DNA of 64,000 bases from Bifidobacterium saguini DSM 23967 (GCF_000741715.1 NZ_JGZN01000007.1:124001-188000), one strand, 5' to 3'. Shown: positions 1 through 9,679, counted from the stretch's first letter. Notes: generated by a model not told the origin, from the letters alone. A program made the numbers and translations.

Positions 1-137
1 TCACGTATTGGAACCGCATCTTCGCACATAACGCCCGAAAACTGGATAGCTAGCACTTCGCCTCACAAGGTTTCTCACAAGGCGCAATCCACCCTCAATG
101 CTGGCGTTTCAGACCGCAACACAGGAAGATGGGGATT

Positions 138-1568
138 ATGAGCGAACATATCACCACCCGTTTGGAACATGACTGCATCGGCACACTAGAGGTGCCCGAC
201 AATGTGTATTGGGGCATTCACACCCAACGAGCCATTGAAAACTTCCCTGTTTCCGGCATCACCGATGGCCAGCACCCTGAGCTGATTCGCGCCTACGCCA
301 CGGTTAAGCGCGCCTGCGCCATCGCCAATGAGGAACTCGGACTGCTCGATCATGCCAAAGCCGTAGCGATTCGCCAGGCTTGTCAGGAAATCGAACTCGG
401 CAAGCTTGCCGACCAATTCCCGGTTGACGTGATGCAGGGAGGTGCCGGCACCTCGTCGAATATGAACATGAACGAGGTCATCGCAAACCGCGCATTGGAG
501 ATCGCCGGCCATAAGCGCGGCGATTATCATTACATTCACCCCAACGATGATGTCAACGAATCTCAATCCACAAACGACACCTATCCTGCCGCCTGCAAAC
601 TGGCACTGATCGATGCCATCGGACCGCTGGCTGAGGCCACCAAAAAGCTGGCCAAGGCATTCCATGATCTGGCGGATAAACACATCAACGATGTGACCAT
701 TGGCCGCACCCAGTTGCAGGATGCCGTGCCAATGACGTACGGTCAGGAGTTCCACTCCTTCGCCACCCTGTTGAAGTCCGACTTGGCCGCATTCGACCGC
801 GTGGTTCCGCTACTGGCCCAGCTGAATCTTGGCGCCACCGCCATCGGCACCGGCATCTGCGCGGACCTCAGATTCCGTAAATCCGCCACTGAGCATTTGG
901 CGAATATCACCGGCCTACCCATTACCGCTGCTCCCGACCCAGTGGCCGCCATGACCGATATGGGCGCTTATGTGGCCACATCCGCCGCCGTGAAAAGCTT
1001 GGCCGTGCATCTCAAGAAGGCAGCCGACGATTTGCGTCTGCTCAATTCCGGCCCACGCTGCGGTTTCAATGACCTCAATGTTCCGGCCCGTCAGGCTGGT
1101 TCGTCGATTATGCCGGCCAAGGTGAATCCGGTGATTCCAGAATGCGTCAACCAATGCTGTTTCAGCATCTTCGGCATGGATGTAACCGTGAATTGGGCTG
1201 TTGCCGAGGGTCAATTACAGCTCAACGCATTCGACCCGCTGATGGTGCATGAGCTGCTTACCGGCATGGCGTTGCTCACCCGCGCCATGACAATCTTCCG
1301 CACCAATTGTGTGGAAGGTATTGAAATCAATGCTGAAATCGGCCGCGCCTATGCACAATCTTCTCCTTCGATTTCCGCCGCGCTCAACCACTACATCGGC
1401 TATGAGAAGGCTGCGGATATTGCGGCCGAAGCGGTTCACACAGGTCGCACGGTCCGTGAAGTAGCCGGCGAGCGCACTGATCTGCCTGCTGAGCAACTCG
1501 ATGAGATTCTCGATCCGATTCGTTTGGCTCGAGGACTTGGCCAGACCTGCCGCGAGCATCAGGAGTAG
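138..1568 (+). CDS. aspA: Aspartate ammonia-lyase
   Basis: Converts aspartate reversibly to fumarate and ammonia in the cytosol. The protein (476 aa) has the usual length of the class II fumarase/aspartase family and carries its signature GSSIMPAKVNP loop near residue 320, which bears the catalytic serine, plus the SQSTNDTYP and TSSNMN substrate loops. An in-frame ATG lies 9 bases upstream, at 129, but it sits directly against the AGGAAG Shine-Dalgarno at 123-128; the ATG at 138 has proper spacing and is preferred. Fumarate hydratase is the alternative; the opening residues and the TIGRTQLQDAVP stretch fit aspartase better. It stands alone, with a short gap to the next gene. Confidence 0.9.
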   Translation: MSEHITTRLEHDCIGTLEVPDNVYWGIHTQRAIENFPVSGITDGQHPELIRAYATVKRACAIANEELGLLDHAKAVAIRQACQEIELGKLADQFPVDVMQGGAGTSSNMNMNEVIANRALEIAGHKRGDYHYIHPNDDVNESQSTNDTYPAACKLALIDAIGPLAEATKKLAKAFHDLADKHINDVTIGRTQLQDAVPMTYGQEFHSFATLLKSDLAAFDRVVPLLAQLNLGATAIGTGICADLRFRKSATEHLANITGLPITAAPDPVAAMTDMGAYVATSAAVKSLAVHLKKAADDLRLLNSGPRCGFNDLNVPARQAGSSIMPAKVNPVIPECVNQCCFSIFGMDVTVNWAVAEGQLQLNAFDPLMVHELLTGMALLTRAMTIFRTNCVEGIEINAEIGRAYAQSSPSISAALNHYIGYEKAADIAAEAVHTGRTVREVAGERTDLPAEQLDEILDPIRLARGLGQTCREHQE

Positions 1569-1646
1569 TCGAGAACGTTTGCGGACCTCTGCACATTCAG
1601 CAAACGTCCACCTATCTCCACAGATTCCACCAATACTCTCGATACA

Positions 1647-2453
1647 GTGAGCACTATGGGTGATTTTGAAACAACTGTTGCGCAATGGTTCCAAGCGAAC
1701 ACCGGCCGACTGATTTGGCTGATTCTGATGATCGTGGTGGCGTTTGCTGCCGACCGCGTATTGAGCCGACTGCTGAGAACGGTACTGGATAATTCCCAGA
1801 TTCCAAGCGCCTCGATTTTCGTCAATCTGACGCGCGTGCTGATTTGGGTGGCAGCTATCGCTATGGTGTTGCAACCAGTGTTCGGCATTAATCCGACCAC
1901 ATTGGTTACTGCTCTTGGCGTTGGCGGTGTTGCCTTATCGCTGGGCCTCAAGGATACGATTGCGAATGTGATTGGCGGCTTCGGCCTGATGCTTGGCCGT
2001 GTGATTCAGCCTGGCGATCTGGTGACCGTGCAGGGTGTAACCGGCGTGGTGCATGACATTACATGGCGTCATACCGCCGTGCGCACCCGCGGTGGCGACA
2101 TTATGGTCATTCCAAATTCTGTGCTCAATACAGCGGCACTGACCAAGCTGGCCCCATTGAGCGAAAGCATGACCTCATTGGAGTTCACGGCCAAAGCGTC
2201 CAGCGACCCCAGCGAAGTCAGCCGTAACATCCTTGCCCTTGTAACTCCAGCCATCGCGGACTTGACTCTGGAAGGCCAACCGCCGCTGGTAAAGTTCACC
2301 GGATTTTCCCCTTACGGCATGACCGGCGAAGTACTGTTGTTTGCCCGCCAAGGCGTGCTGCTTTCTACTATTCGCGATAAAGCCGCCCGCGCCATTGCCG
2401 AATCGGATCAGCAGTATCTGGTGGAAGACGGTGGTTCCTCCGATAATCTGTAA
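1647..2453 (+). CDS. MscS-family mechanosensitive ion channel
   Basis: A small-conductance mechanosensitive channel of 268 aa, which would release solutes on hypo-osmotic shock. Hydrophobic helices lie at about residues 20-40 and 60-80. The pore-lining third helix (GVGGVALSLGLKDTIANVIGG) and the beta domain (QPGDLVTVQGVTGVV, then VIPNSVLNT) follow, as in MscS. It is of about E. coli MscS size, without extra domains. The first in-frame start is a GTG at 1647; an ATG at 1656 is equally possible, and neither has a clear Shine-Dalgarno. It converges with the CPBP protease gene and shares a bidirectional terminator with it. Confidence 0.85.
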   Translation: MSTMGDFETTVAQWFQANTGRLIWLILMIVVAFAADRVLSRLLRTVLDNSQIPSASIFVNLTRVLIWVAAIAMVLQPVFGINPTTLVTALGVGGVALSLGLKDTIANVIGGFGLMLGRVIQPGDLVTVQGVTGVVHDITWRHTAVRTRGGDIMVIPNSVLNTAALTKLAPLSESMTSLEFTAKASSDPSEVSRNILALVTPAIADLTLEGQPPLVKFTGFSPYGMTGEVLLFARQGVLLSTIRDKAARAIAESDQQYLVEDGGSSDNL

Positions 2454-2466
2454 CGACAACTTCGCT

Positions 2467-2512
2467 GATATGAAAAAGCCGAGACCTTGCAGAGTCTCGG
2501 CTTTTTCATATC
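2467..2512. terminator. Bidirectional intrinsic terminator
   Basis: A perfect 19 bp inverted repeat (2467-2485 and 2494-2512) around an 8-base loop. It has a GC-rich core and A/T tracts on both flanks, between two convergent genes, so it can stop transcription from either side. Confidence 0.85.
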
Positions 2513-2527
2513 GGCACTATCGCAGTA

Positions 2528-3607
2528 TCACACAAACAGCATCCACACGGTGAGCCCCACAGTGAGCAGCAGGTACACAATGACACCAGGGTTCGCGTAT
2601 GCAGTGCGGACTTTCAGTCCGGCTGGCAGTTCCTCAGGAGCGGGATAGAATTCCCAACGATGCTGCCGACTCCATCGCACCAGCAGCACAATGCCGGCAA
2701 TCAGCAGTGCGATAAGCGCTGTGCCATACATGCCGACAATCTCCACGCCACCTATGTTGCCACTTTCCATCATCTGCATGATTTCGCTTTGACTCATGCC
2801 ACCATTTAGCAGCTTCGGATCCACCGCCTTCAACAGCAGCGGCGCTAGTACCGTTCCATTGAGATTAATGAGCATATGCATGGCGATGGTGTAGCGAAGT
2901 TTCGAAGTGCGCATGTAAACGTACCCGAAAATCAGGCCTAGGCCAAAAGCGTAGAAGAACTGGAACAAGTTCATGTGGAACAAGGCGAACGCTAGCGAGG
3001 AGAGGACCATCGCGGTTTTCTCACCATACCGACGAACGCGGGAAATAATCTCCTTGCGGAAAATCCATTCCTCGAATATAGGGGCCAGAATGCCGATATA
3101 GAGCGCATTCACCCACCAATCATTACCTGCCACCACACTATTGAGTCTGTTGGTAGCCTGACCGTCCGTCATAACAGCGGAGAGCATATTGCCGATAATG
3201 TTGCCTAGGTACATCACCGGCACGCACATGATGAACAGTTGGATAAATTCGCCGGGTTTCATGGCATACTGACGAGTCTTGATTGCCGGCACCAGTGTGA
3301 AAATCAGCATGCTGAGCGGCATTGCCACCACGTAGAGCGGTCCAGAAGAAGCCAATAATGAAGCCCAAGCGGGCACGTTGGAGCCAAACAGCTGATGCAA
3401 AGCGCCGGTCACCAAGAAATTCAGACCAAGCCAGAACATTATCATCAGAGTGAGTGCCACACCGATCAAGGCAAAGCGACGATGCGCCACAAACCACCAA
3501 TTGCGCTGAGGCTGAGATGGTTGAGGCGCTTCCGACCACTGCGATGGCGGAAGGTTCTGCTGTGGCAAAGACGGTTGCGGCTGCTGTTGCGGCATCGGTT
3601 GGCTCAT
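2528..3607 (-). CDS. CPBP family intramembrane metalloprotease
   Basis: A polytopic membrane protein of the CAAX protease/bacteriocin-processing (CPBP, Abi) family. The N-terminal ~38 residues are rich in Gln and Pro and probably cytoplasmic. About eight hydrophobic segments follow. The family's active-site motifs are present: EExxxR (EEWIFR, around residue 180), FHMN about 30 residues later, and HxxxN (HMLIN) after that. The ATG at 3607 is preferred to the one at 3613 because GGGGA lies six bases before it but only one base before the other. The natural substrate cannot be told from sequence. Confidence 0.85.
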   Translation of the reverse strand: MSQPMPQQQPQPSLPQQNLPPSQWSEAPQPSQPQRNWWFVAHRRFALIGVALTLMIMFWLGLNFLVTGALHQLFGSNVPAWASLLASSGPLYVVAMPLSMLIFTLVPAIKTRQYAMKPGEFIQLFIMCVPVMYLGNIIGNMLSAVMTDGQATNRLNSVVAGNDWWVNALYIGILAPIFEEWIFRKEIISRVRRYGEKTAMVLSSLAFALFHMNLFQFFYAFGLGLIFGYVYMRTSKLRYTIAMHMLINLNGTVLAPLLLKAVDPKLLNGGMSQSEIMQMMESGNIGGVEIVGMYGTALIALLIAGIVLLVRWSRQHRWEFYPAPEELPAGLKVRTAYANPGVIVYLLLTVGLTVWMLFV

Positions 3608-3707
3608 ACTCATTCCCCTACTTAGTACGGCTCGTGTCCTTTGTTCTCAGGATACGGAACAAGATGCGGCAACGGTAGCGGCCTGAATTTTCGAGTCAAT
3701 ACTTAAC

Positions 3708-3756
3708 TTCGTGAAAAGAAGCCGCTGACAGGCACTCAGTGGCTTCTCTTCACGAA
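3708..3756. terminator. Hairpin, probable terminator
   Basis: A long imperfect inverted repeat with arms about 20 bases long. The minus-strand 3' arm ends GGCTTCTTTTC. It lies upstream of the CPBP gene and downstream of the ABC operon terminator on the minus strand. Its sequence resembles the terminator at 8385-8421 (shared AGCC-CTGA core and TTTTCACGAA flank). Confidence 0.6.
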
Positions 3757-3772
3757 GACAACACTATTTACG

Positions 3773-3810
3773 AAAAAATGAGCCGCCAGCATTACTGTTG
3801 GCGGCTCATT
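3773..3810 (-). terminator. Intrinsic terminator of the ABC importer operon
   Basis: Twelve-base-pair arms (3777-3788 and 3799-3810) with a GCC-rich stem. On the minus strand they are followed by a run of six T. It lies 19 bases past the stop of the ATPase gene. Confidence 0.85.
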
Positions 3811-3828
3811 CCATCAATCTAGCGACAC

Positions 3829-5073
3829 TCAGCAAGCAAGCGCGGCAACCGGACGCGGCGTGACGATGACATCATCGCCGGAAGACAGACCAGCTGGCAG
3901 CTCGTTGGCCGGCAGCTGCACGGTGACCTTCAGCTGCTCGCCCTTGTTCCAGCGCTGGAATTCACCGGAAGTAATCACGGTGTCCACACGCACCAGAGAG
4001 CCGAGGAAGTGAATGACTTCCACGCGAGCACGCTCACCGACCTTGGAATCGTTTTGGTCAGGCAGCGACAGCGCAAGGTTCTCCGGACGCACCAGCACGG
4101 CGACCGAATCACCCTTGGCGGAACCGGAGATCAGCGGCAAGCGCTGGCCGAACACCACAGCTTCCTCACCATTGGAGGCACCGGGCAGCCGGTTGGTCAA
4201 GCCGATGAAGGTGGCCACGTATTCGGTGGCCGGGCGCTGGTAGAGGTCCTGCGGGGCGGCGATTTGCTCAATCTTGCCCTTGTTCATCACGCCGATACGA
4301 TCGGCCACGGCCAAGGCTTCCTCCTGATCGTGGGTCACGAACACGGTGGTGGTTCCGGTGCTGAGCTGAATACGGCGAATCTGGTCGCGCAGCTGCACAC
4401 GAACCTTGGCATCCAGTGCGGAGAGCGGCTCATCCAGAAGCAGCACGCGCGGCTTGATGGCCAGTGCACGGGCCAGAGCCACACGCTGCTGCTGACCACC
4501 AGACATCTGCTGGGTGTACTTCTTGGCCTGATCAGCCAAGCCCACCAGTTCAAGCTGTTCCATAGCCACCTTGCGGCGTTCTTCCTTGCTCACGCCACGC
4601 ACCTCGAGGCCAAACTCCACATTCTCGAGAGCAGTCATATGCGGGAAGAGCGAGTAGGCCTGGAACACCATAGCCATCTCACGCTTGTTCACCGGCACGC
4701 CAGTCACATCTTGGCCACCGACCATGATGCGACCACCCTGAATGTCTTCAAGGCCAGCCAGCGAGCGCAGGGCCGTGGACTTGCCGCAGCCGGAACCGCC
4801 GAGCAGTACCACCATTTCACCAGGCTTGATGTCCAGGTTGAAATCGTCCAACGCGCGCTTAGTGGCACCGGGGTAAATCTTGACGACATCCTGCATCTGG
4901 ATGGAGCCGCCGCCACGCTTTGCAGAGTCCTTCAAAAGGGCCTTGGCGGCCTTGGTCACATCCTTGCCCTGCACGCCTTCGAGGGTGGCGGTGGGGTCGT
5001 TTTTGAATGCGTCTTCAACGGCGGCTGCGCTGGCAGCAACAGGTGCCGTCGCGGTATTGCGATCGAGAGTCAT
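3829..5073 (-). CDS. ABC importer ATP-binding protein (PotA/FbpC-like)
   Basis: ATPase subunit (414 aa) of an importer encoded with two permeases and a binding protein just upstream in the same operon. Walker A GGSGCGKST is at residues 92-100, the Q-loop VFQAYSLFPH near 135, signature MSGGQQQR at 189-196, Walker B with D-loop LLLDEPLSALD at 210-220, and a THDQEEA switch. The C-terminal ~110 residues form a TOBE-like domain. The N-terminus has an unusual Ala-rich extension of about 55 residues before the ABC domain. Substrate is not determined; the family takes up polyamines, iron, thiamine, phosphonates or similar solutes. Confidence 0.88.
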   Translation of the reverse strand: MTLDRNTATAPVAASAAAVEDAFKNDPTATLEGVQGKDVTKAAKALLKDSAKRGGGSIQMQDVVKIYPGATKRALDDFNLDIKPGEMVVLLGGSGCGKSTALRSLAGLEDIQGGRIMVGGQDVTGVPVNKREMAMVFQAYSLFPHMTALENVEFGLEVRGVSKEERRKVAMEQLELVGLADQAKKYTQQMSGGQQQRVALARALAIKPRVLLLDEPLSALDAKVRVQLRDQIRRIQLSTGTTTVFVTHDQEEALAVADRIGVMNKGKIEQIAAPQDLYQRPATEYVATFIGLTNRLPGASNGEEAVVFGQRLPLISGSAKGDSVAVLVRPENLALSLPDQNDSKVGERARVEVIHFLGSLVRVDTVITSGEFQRWNKGEQLKVTVQLPANELPAGLSSGDDVIVTPRPVAALAC

Positions 5074-5076
5074 GGC

Positions 5077-5949
5077 TTACTTACCTTCCTTAGATTTGCG
5101 CATCGCATCAGAGATCAAATCGAGTGCGACGAGCAGCACCACGCCGAAGAGCAAAGCAAGTAGCGACATGGCGGTGGAGATTTGAGAGTTGGACTGGCCG
5201 AGCTGGTAGAGCGCGACCTGCAGGTTCATGCGGCCGAGCAGCGAGGCGACGGTGTATTCGCCCAGCACCACGGCAATGGAAATGAAAGAGGCAGAAAGAA
5301 TCGACTGCCACAGGTTCGGAATAATCACGCGGAAGAACACCTTTGGCCAGGATGCACCCAGCGAACGCGAAGCCTCAACCAAAGTCTTCACATCAATGGA
5401 GTTCAGGCCCACGGCAATCGCGCGGAAGGCGAACGGCATGACCAGAATCACGTAGGCGAAGCACAGCCAGATTGGGTTGGTGTTGAGCACGTCGGCGGAC
5501 AGCCAACGGTAGATTGGGCCCAGACCAACGACCAGCACAATGGCAGGAATGGTCAGCGGCAGCGTCGCCACCCATTCGATTACACGCTCCAATGCCTTGG
5601 AGCGAATGTGCACAATCACCATCGTGGGTACCATCAGCAGCAGCATGATCACCACAGTGACCACGCTCAGAGCCAGCGAAGTACCAAGGCCTTGCCACAG
5701 CACGGTCAGGTCGGCACCCAGAGATTCACCGTTACCGGTGAAAATCGCAATCCACGGCGCGGCAGACCAGCGGCCGGACAGCGGATGACGCAGCGTGAAG
5801 ATCAGCATGGCCAGCAGCGGCACGAACAGGAAAGCCAATGTCACAAACAGAATCACGAATTTGATGATGCTCTGCTTGCGAATGCGTGCGGCGCGCAGCT
5901 GCGGCGGCTTCACAGTGGAAGCTGCAGTAGTCGTAGAGGTTTCGTTCAT
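5077..5949 (-). CDS. ABC importer permease (second permease of operon)
   Basis: Inner-membrane subunit of 290 aa with about six transmembrane helices and the binding-protein-dependent permease EAA loop (EASRSLGASWPKVFFRVIIP), which docks to the ATPase. The ATG at 5949 overlaps the stop of the preceding permease gene by four bases (ATGA), indicating translational coupling. A TTG at 5955 is possible but less likely. Only 3 bases separate it from the ATPase gene. Confidence 0.87.
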   Translation of the reverse strand: MNETSTTTAASTVKPPQLRAARIRKQSIIKFVILFVTLAFLFVPLLAMLIFTLRHPLSGRWSAAPWIAIFTGNGESLGADLTVLWQGLGTSLALSVVTVVIMLLLMVPTMVIVHIRSKALERVIEWVATLPLTIPAIVLVVGLGPIYRWLSADVLNTNPIWLCFAYVILVMPFAFRAIAVGLNSIDVKTLVEASRSLGASWPKVFFRVIIPNLWQSILSASFISIAVVLGEYTVASLLGRMNLQVALYQLGQSNSQISTAMSLLALLFGVVLLVALDLISDAMRKSKEGK

Positions 5950-6878
5950 TGCCAACGTCCAGCCCTCTTTTCTACAGCGTGGCTCAACAGCATTACAATG
6001 GCCACGACCACGATCATTGCGAACGCCAGTACCTGAGCGAAGCCCTGCTGATTGGCGTCCATTTCGTTACGCATAGCGCCTTGAATCATCAGCGGCACCA
6101 GAATCGAACGCTGGGAGAACAAAGCGGCTGCAGTGGCGTATGCGGAGAATGCGGAGGCGAACAGCAACAGGAACGCGGAGATGAAGCGGGGTGCCAAGAT
6201 CGGCAGTGCCACGCGCGTCCAGTACTGGAAGGTGTTGCCTCCCAAGGATTCGCAGGCCTCACGCCACTGCGGACGAATCGAATCGACCGCCGGCAGAAAG
6301 ATGATGATCATCAGCGGAATCTGGAAGTAGCAGTAAATCGTCACCAAGCCTGGCAGGGAGCTCAGCCAATTCGGGTTCACCGTGTAACCGGTCAGAGTTT
6401 TGATCAGCATAGTGCCGATGCCATTGATGCCGATGGTGGCGATGAAGGCGAATGCCAGCATCACGCCACCGAACTGGGCAAGCACCGAGGAGATGGCGGA
6501 AATCAAGCGACGCAGCAAACCATTCGGCTTGGCACCAATCACCAGCGCATAGGAGGCGAGGCCACCCACTACGGCACCAATCACCGAGGATGCGATGGAA
6601 ACCAAAATCGACGTGACAAATGCGGCAATGGTGTTCGGCGCGAACAGGTTATTGAAGTTTGCGAGGGTAAAGGCACCATTGCGATCCTGGAAGGCACCGA
6701 TGATCACAATCACCGTAGGAGCCAGCAGGAAGCAAGCGGTGTAAGCGAAGAACGGCAGGGAAACGGCGATGGTGCCGAGTTCCTGACGGTGCTTGGCCAA
6801 CACGGAGGAAACGGAAGTAGCGGACGGACCCGCGGCCTTGGAGGCGGCAGGTCCATTCTGTGCGATTGCAGCGGTCAT
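5946..6878 (-). CDS. ABC importer permease (first permease of operon)
   Basis: Membrane subunit of 310 aa with about six helices and an EAA loop (EACESLGGNTFQYWTRVALP). The N-terminal ~40 residues are Ala/Ser-rich and cytoplasmic. The open frame runs further upstream, but those codons overlap the binding-protein gene; the ATG at 6878 leaves a normal 34-base gap and is chosen. It pairs with the second permease to form a heterodimeric channel. Confidence 0.86.
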   Translation of the reverse strand: MTAAIAQNGPAASKAAGPSATSVSSVLAKHRQELGTIAVSLPFFAYTACFLLAPTVIVIIGAFQDRNGAFTLANFNNLFAPNTIAAFVTSILVSIASSVIGAVVGGLASYALVIGAKPNGLLRRLISAISSVLAQFGGVMLAFAFIATIGINGIGTMLIKTLTGYTVNPNWLSSLPGLVTIYCYFQIPLMIIIFLPAVDSIRPQWREACESLGGNTFQYWTRVALPILAPRFISAFLLLFASAFSAYATAAALFSQRSILVPLMIQGAMRNEMDANQQGFAQVLAFAMIVVVAIVMLLSHAVEKRAGRWQ

Positions 6879-6912
6879 AATGTGTTCAGACCTTTTCCCG
6901 AGAAACTTACTC

Positions 6913-8082
6913 TCAGTTGCCGATCGTCTTGTCCCAGTTGTTCTGGAGCCATTCGGTGATGCGGTTGGCATCATCGTTGGAGTAGGAGACCGGCTTGCCC
7001 TCGATGGTCACGGCATCCTTCAGAGTGTCCTGATCAACAGTGCCATCCTGCTTCATGGAGTCAAGCAGCACCGGGTTGGCGCCACCCTTGAACCACAGGT
7101 TCTGGGCTTCAGCGGTGTACAGGTACTCTTCCCACAGGCGTGCAGCGGCCGGGTGCGGAGCGTCCTTGTTGATGGCCTGGTTGTAGTAGCTGACGACCTG
7201 AGCCTTCGGGAAGGTCTTGTACTCCCAGTTCACGCCCTTGGACTTCAGTTCCTTCTTGTAGGAAGCCTGGTTGTAGGTCCAGTCCATCACCACACCGGTC
7301 TGGCCGGAGTCGATGGTGCCGTTGGTCACATCAACGGTGGTCAGGTTGCCGGAGTCCTTGAGCTTCTTGAAGAAGTCAAGGCCGGGCTGCAGGTTGTTGA
7401 TGTCGCCGCCAGCGAGCTGGTTGACCATCAGGTAGCCGTTGAAGGCAGCGCCAGCCTCGGCAGGCTTGCCGTTCAGGGCCACGGTGCCGGCGAACTTCGG
7501 GTCGAGCAGGTCGTTCAGAGACTTGACGTCACCATACTTGTCCTTGTTCCAACCGATGGACATAATGCCGGTGTAGTCGGCGTAGTAAGCGCCGTTGGCA
7601 TCCTTGTTCTCGTCCGGAATCTTATCCCAAGCCTGCACCTTGTACGGAGCGAAAGCGTCGGTAGAGGTGGCGGCGATGGACTGACCGACATCGAACACGT
7701 CAGGGGCGGCGTCGGTGCCCTTGTTGGTCTTGGCAGCGTCGAGCTCTTCCTTGGAGGAAGCGTTCGGGTTGAGCTCGGTGATCTTGATCTTCGGGTACTT
7801 CTTCTTGAAGGTGCTGATCACTTCGCCATAGTTGGACCAGTCGTGCGGCAGAGCGATGACGTTCAGGGCGCCTTCTTCTTCAGCGGCCTTGACCAGATCG
7901 TCCATAGTGCCGAAGTCAGAAAGGGAGGTGGCCTTGGCGGACTTTTCATTCACCTTGACGGCCTTGCCGGTGGAACCGGAGTTGCCACCATCAGAGGAAG
8001 CGTTGGAGGAGCCGCAAGCGGCCATCGAGAACGCGAGCACGGCAGCCACAGAGGCAACCGCGATCTTACGCAGATTGTTCAT
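6913..8082 (-). CDS. ABC importer substrate-binding lipoprotein
   Basis: Extracellular solute-binding protein (389 aa), anchored as a lipoprotein: a signal peptide of about 22 residues ends in a lipobox with Cys23 (SMAAC). A Ser/Gly/Asn-rich linker follows, then a family 1 type periplasmic-binding fold that resembles spermidine/putrescine and related binding proteins. It is the first gene of the four-gene importer operon, with an AAAGGA Shine-Dalgarno before its ATG. The ligand cannot be named from sequence alone; polyamine, thiamine-like or phosphonate-type ligands are candidates. Confidence 0.86.
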   Translation of the reverse strand: MNNLRKIAVASVAAVLAFSMAACGSSNASSDGGNSGSTGKAVKVNEKSAKATSLSDFGTMDDLVKAAEEEGALNVIALPHDWSNYGEVISTFKKKYPKIKITELNPNASSKEELDAAKTNKGTDAAPDVFDVGQSIAATSTDAFAPYKVQAWDKIPDENKDANGAYYADYTGIMSIGWNKDKYGDVKSLNDLLDPKFAGTVALNGKPAEAGAAFNGYLMVNQLAGGDINNLQPGLDFFKKLKDSGNLTTVDVTNGTIDSGQTGVVMDWTYNQASYKKELKSKGVNWEYKTFPKAQVVSYYNQAINKDAPHPAAARLWEEYLYTAEAQNLWFKGGANPVLLDSMKQDGTVDQDTLKDAVTIEGKPVSYSNDDANRITEWLQNNWDKTIGN

Positions 8083-8384
8083 TGATTATTCCTTTGCTCA
8101 ACATACATCCAGACACGGCTTGATAAGGCCGAATCCTGGGAGTCGGGGCGTTAATTGATGCAGCCCATAATTCCAAGACTCGAACATATGCGGGTTATCT
8201 GTCCCGACACTGGCGTTCAGGTGAACACTGTTCGCCATTTGCAGTACAGCTGTTGAACAAAAGGAAACTAAAAGTGAACAAGTACGGTTAATGACCGAAT
8301 GTCAATTACGTAGTCTGTGCTGTTGGTGGCTCATCGCCCATTACCCACAGCGGCGTCTTTTCCGAGGTATGGCAAAATCGCGAA
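8083..8384. other. Intergenic region upstream of ABC importer operon
   Basis: No gene seen. It should hold the promoter of the importer operon. A near-palindrome at 8220-8236 (GTGAACA-C-TGTTCGC, one mismatch) could be an operator. A minus-strand TTGACA at 8300-8305 lacks a well-spaced -10. No riboswitch fold was recognised. Confidence 0.4.
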
Positions 8385-8421
8385 AAAATAAGCCACTGAG
8401 CAACTGTCAGTGGCTTATTTT
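8385..8421 (-). terminator. Intrinsic terminator of ddl
   Basis: Fifteen-base arms (8385-8399 and 8407-8421) with a 7-base loop. On the minus strand the stem is followed by a T-rich tract. It lies 37 bases past the ddl stop. Confidence 0.85.
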
Positions 8422-8457
8422 CACGAACTTGGGATTTCTCCCGAAATTATCGGACGC

Positions 8458-9633
8458 TTAGCGCAGCACGCCTTCAATAAGGCGGGTGATGAGCTCGGTG
8501 TAGCCAACTCCAGTGGCTTCCCAAGCCTTGGGATACATGGAAATCGGCGTAAAGCCCGGCATGGTGTTGATCTCGTTGACCATCACCGTGCCGTCCGGAG
8601 TCACGAACGTGTCCACACGGCTCAGCCCAGCGCCATCCACAGCCTTGAAGGCGCGGCGGGCCACGTCGCGTACATCTTCCAGAACGCTGACTGGCAGGTT
8701 GGCCGGCACTTCAACATGGCTGGCGGAAGCATCCATGTACTTGGAATCGAAATCATAGAACTGGTCATCATCCTGATGATCAAGCACGATTTCACCCGGC
8801 CAGCTGGCCTCAGGTTCCTCGCCAGCCTTCGGGCACAGCACAGCACATTCGATTTCACGGCCATCGATGCCCTGCTCGATCAGCACCTTCCAATCATGCT
8901 CACCAGCGGTAGCCACGGCGGCGGCCAGCTTATCCTGCTGAGTCTCACGATCCTCAGCCTTTTCAACCTTGGTCACGCCGAAGCTGGAGCCAGCGCGGGA
9001 AGGCTTGACAAACAGCGGGTAAGCGAGACCAGCAGTCTCAACCTTCTCGAGCACATCGGCAGCAGTAAAGTTGCGGGCGTCCACCATAATGCCAGGAGCC
9101 GTGGGGATGCCAGCAGCGTTGAGCACAATCTTGGTGTAATGCTTATCCATGCAGGCAGCGGAAGCGAACACGCCACAGCCCACATATGGCACACCCATCA
9201 TTTCCAGCAAACCCTGAACCGTGCCGTCTTCGCCATAGGGGCCGTGCAACACTGGCAGCACGGCATCCACATGGCCCAGAGAAGTCAGTGTGTGGCGCAT
9301 CTCCGGATCGTTGAGATTAACAAGGTTGGAATCAGCACCGTTGAGATGCTCAGGCTCACCGGCAAAGAAGCCATCCTTGCCACGGGAAGGATCAATCATC
9401 ACCGGGCGAGATTCCGGCGTAATCTTCACAGTCGGCAGCTCATTACCATCCAGCGACCAACCACGCGGGTCTTCACCGTTGACAATCCACTTACCGTCCT
9501 TGGTGATGCCAACCGGAATCGGCTCAAAACGCTCGGTATCCAATGCACCCAGCACACCAGCCGTGGAAATGCATGAAATGGAGTGTTCGTCTGCGCGTCC
9601 ACCATACAGGACCACAATACGCTTCTTGGTCAT
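8458..9633 (-). CDS. ddl: D-alanine--D-alanine ligase
   Basis: ATP-dependent cytosolic ligase making the D-Ala-D-Ala dipeptide of peptidoglycan. ATP-grasp enzyme of 391 aa with the N-terminal GGRADEHSIS loop, the PVLHGPYGEDGTVQGLLE signature, the SRAGSSFGV substrate loop and the C-terminal metal-binding NEINTMPGFTP. Two in-frame ATGs exist; the one at 9633 has AAGGA six bases upstream, whereas the ATG at 9639 overlaps that site. It lies in line with gpsA and plsC on the same strand, so cell-envelope precursor genes are grouped here. Confidence 0.93.
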   Translation of the reverse strand: MTKKRIVVLYGGRADEHSISCISTAGVLGALDTERFEPIPVGITKDGKWIVNGEDPRGWSLDGNELPTVKITPESRPVMIDPSRGKDGFFAGEPEHLNGADSNLVNLNDPEMRHTLTSLGHVDAVLPVLHGPYGEDGTVQGLLEMMGVPYVGCGVFASAACMDKHYTKIVLNAAGIPTAPGIMVDARNFTAADVLEKVETAGLAYPLFVKPSRAGSSFGVTKVEKAEDRETQQDKLAAAVATAGEHDWKVLIEQGIDGREIECAVLCPKAGEEPEASWPGEIVLDHQDDDQFYDFDSKYMDASASHVEVPANLPVSVLEDVRDVARRAFKAVDGAGLSRVDTFVTPDGTVMVNEINTMPGFTPISMYPKAWEATGVGYTELITRLIEGVLR

Positions 9634-9679
9634 AACCATCCTTTGTACTATCTACAACCGAATCAAACCTATTGGTAGC

